13,779 nucleotides of DNA from DATDYA01 sp035289165 (GTDB taxonomy: Bacteria; Patescibacteriota; Patescibacteriia; Magasanikbacterales; GWA2-37-8): contig DATDYA010000021.1 of the NCBI GenBank assembly GCA_035289165.1, positions 1-13,779 on the forward strand, given 5' to 3'. Below the pieces are notes generated by a model, which saw only the letters and a list, made by a program, of their open reading frames with translations, was not told the DNA's origin and did no database searches. The position numbers were made by a program, and so were the translations under genes. Numbering within the stretch: the first letter of the stretch is position 1; every line of letters starts with the position of its first letter. Shown here piece by piece: positions 13,183 to 13,779 of the stretch.

Positions 13183-13458
13183 TTACTTTAAAGAATCCTT
13201 TAAAGCCTTGCCAGCCTTGAATTTTGGTACTTTTACAGCTGGGATCTGGATCTTTTGTGAAGGGTTTTGTGGGTTAACGCCAGTACGTGCAGCGCGCATT
13301 TTTACGCTGAAAGCACCGAAACCGGTCAAAACAACCTCGTCGCCTTTCTTTAGAGTAGAGGTGATTAAATCTACCAAAGTGTTCAACATGTCTTCTGCTT
13401 CACGTTTGGAGACGTTTAATTTCTCTGCTAAGGCTTGAGCTAATTCTGCTTTATTCAT
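13183..13458 (-). CDS. hup: HU-family DNA-binding protein
   Basis: A 91-residue histone-like nucleoid protein that binds and bends DNA as a dimer, with little sequence specificity. Seen: the N-terminal helical dimerisation half, MNKAELAQALAEKL through TLKKGDEV (1-42), the GFGAF turn at 46-50, and the beta-arm RTGVNPQNPSQK (58-69) with the intercalating proline P63, ending in VPKFKAGKALK. The arm has NPQNPSQ where many HUs have NPQTGE. Length and order are standard. It has the best ribosome-binding site in the window, AAAGGGGGTGA (complement of 13463-13473), about 7 nt before the ATG, and an extended -10 promoter. It follows RNase Y on the same strand but has its own promoter. Confidence 0.97.
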   Translation of the reverse strand: MNKAELAQALAEKLNVSKREAEDMLNTLVDLITSTLKKGDEVVLTGFGAFSVKMRAARTGVNPQNPSQKIQIPAVKVPKFKAGKALKDSLK

Positions 13459-13462
13459 AGTG

Positions 13463-13473
13463 TCACCCCCTTT
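13463..13473 (-). promoter_or_regulatory. Strong Shine-Dalgarno site of the HU gene
   Basis: AAAGGGGGTGA on the minus strand, one mismatch from AGGAGGTGA, ends about 4 nt (core about 7 nt) before the start codon. It stands out because most other genes here lack a visible site, and suits a highly expressed protein. Confidence 0.75.
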
Positions 13474-13524
13474 CTTGATTAAAGATAAGGTGCTATGGGC
13501 TTATCGCCCGTGTTAGCTACTCTA

Positions 13525-13533
13525 ATTATACCA
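13525..13533 (-). promoter_or_regulatory. HU promoter with extended -10
   Basis: Minus strand TGGTATAAT: consensus TATAAT with a TG extension. The -35 region at normal spacing (TAGCCA) is poor, as is usual for extended -10 promoters. Transcription should start near 13518, giving a leader of about 60 nt. Confidence 0.65.
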
Positions 13534-13572
13534 CGTCAGCCTTTTTTTGGCTAGATTGACAAATAAGTTGTC

Positions 13573-13595
13573 CACACCCCGATTTGCGGGGTGTG
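13573..13595 (-). terminator. Hairpin after RNase Y
   Basis: CACACCCCG (13573-13581) pairs with CGGGGTGTG (13587-13595) around a 5-nt loop. A second hairpin, GACAA (13558-13562) with TTGTC (13568-13572), follows at once on the minus strand. The T tract is poor, so this may stabilise the 3' end rather than terminate cleanly. Confidence 0.5.
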
Positions 13596-13602
13596 AAAAC
13601 AA

Positions 13603-13779
13603 TTATTTTGCATATTCCACCACCCGGGTTTCGCGAATAACCGTGACACGTATTTCACCAGGGTATTGTAATTCTTGTTCAATCTTTCTGGCCACGTCTT
13701 TTGCTAATTGGAAGGCAGAATAATCGTCCACATCGTTTGGTCTAACGAAGATACGCACTTCACGACCGGCTTGAATGGC
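13603..13779 (-). CDS. rny: RNase Y, C-terminal 58 residues (partial)
   Basis: The gene runs off the right edge; the stop TAA is at 13605-13603. RNase Y is a membrane-anchored endoribonuclease that starts mRNA decay. The visible part is the conserved C-terminus: AIQAGREVRIFVRP, VDDYSAFQLAKDVARKIE, then YPGEIRVTVIRETRVVEYAK, which matches the family closely to its last residue. The N-terminal membrane segment, KH domain and HD catalytic domain lie outside the window. On the minus strand it is upstream of hup, with two hairpins and the hup promoter in between, so the two are probably separately expressed. Confidence 0.93.
   Translation of the reverse strand, partial: AIQAGREVRIFVRPNDVDDYSAFQLAKDVARKIEQELQYPGEIRVTVIRETRVVEYAK

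Noticed and set aside
177..13779. Recoded TGA (Gly) as in some Candidate Phyla Radiation lineages
   Set aside because: TGA is not used as a stop by any gene here, but neither is it found in frame inside the conserved genes, so the standard code is sufficient.
1..13779. CRISPR array or insertion sequence
   Set aside because: No regularly spaced direct repeats and no transposase-like protein or terminal repeats were seen.

Overview
The window looks like a piece of a small, AT-rich bacterial genome with tightly packed genes, weak or absent Shine-Dalgarno sites, and standard code (stops are TAA or TAG; no gene here ends in TGA). The mix of a DnaE1-type polymerase carrying an intein, TsaD, HU, RNase Y, a secreted beta-propeller protein with a calcium-loop motif and several unrecognised small proteins fits a Candidate Phyla Radiation (Patescibacteria) bacterium. 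That placement is inference from style and gene content, not proof.

Layout. Bases 1-112: the 3' end of a GC-rich structured RNA with a GNRA-capped hairpin, closed by a strong terminator. Bases 114-1763: a small operon with a P-loop NTPase that resembles the ATPase domain found with the CRISPR accessory protein Csx3, a GNAT-type acetyltransferase, and then a separately promoted 90-residue acidic protein with its own terminator. Bases 1779-7244: dnaE interrupted by an apparently intact 431-residue LAGLIDADG intein, followed 4 nt later by a multi-pass membrane protein. Bases 7247-8394 (minus): a tRNA-Met(CAU)-tsaD transcription unit with a good promoter. Bases 8414-9403: a YtxH-like membrane-anchored protein and, convergent with it, an unrecognised 164-residue protein. 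Bases 9402-11591: a secreted 694-residue beta-propeller protein. Bases 11609-12720 (minus): an RBBP9/YdeN-like serine hydrolase and a Nudix hydrolase. Bases 12816-13113 (minus): a promoter, a 67% GC rod-shaped RNA of about 153 nt, tRNA-Glu(UUC) and a terminator. Bases 13129-13779 (minus): HU and the C-terminus of RNase Y.

How it works together. The plus-strand core is replication (DnaE, with an intact PHP metal site that predicts built-in proofreading). The minus strand carries translation and RNA-metabolism functions: TsaD makes the t6A37 modification on ANN-decoding tRNAs, and the tRNA in front of it has the U36-A37 needed to be a substrate. Most units are bounded by recognisable intrinsic terminators, and several promoters have TTGACT/TTGACA-like -35 and TATAAT-like -10 boxes at 17-bp spacing. 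The strongest candidate for something undescribed is the long-hairpin RNA fused to tRNA-Glu. There is no CRISPR array, insertion sequence or rRNA in the window.
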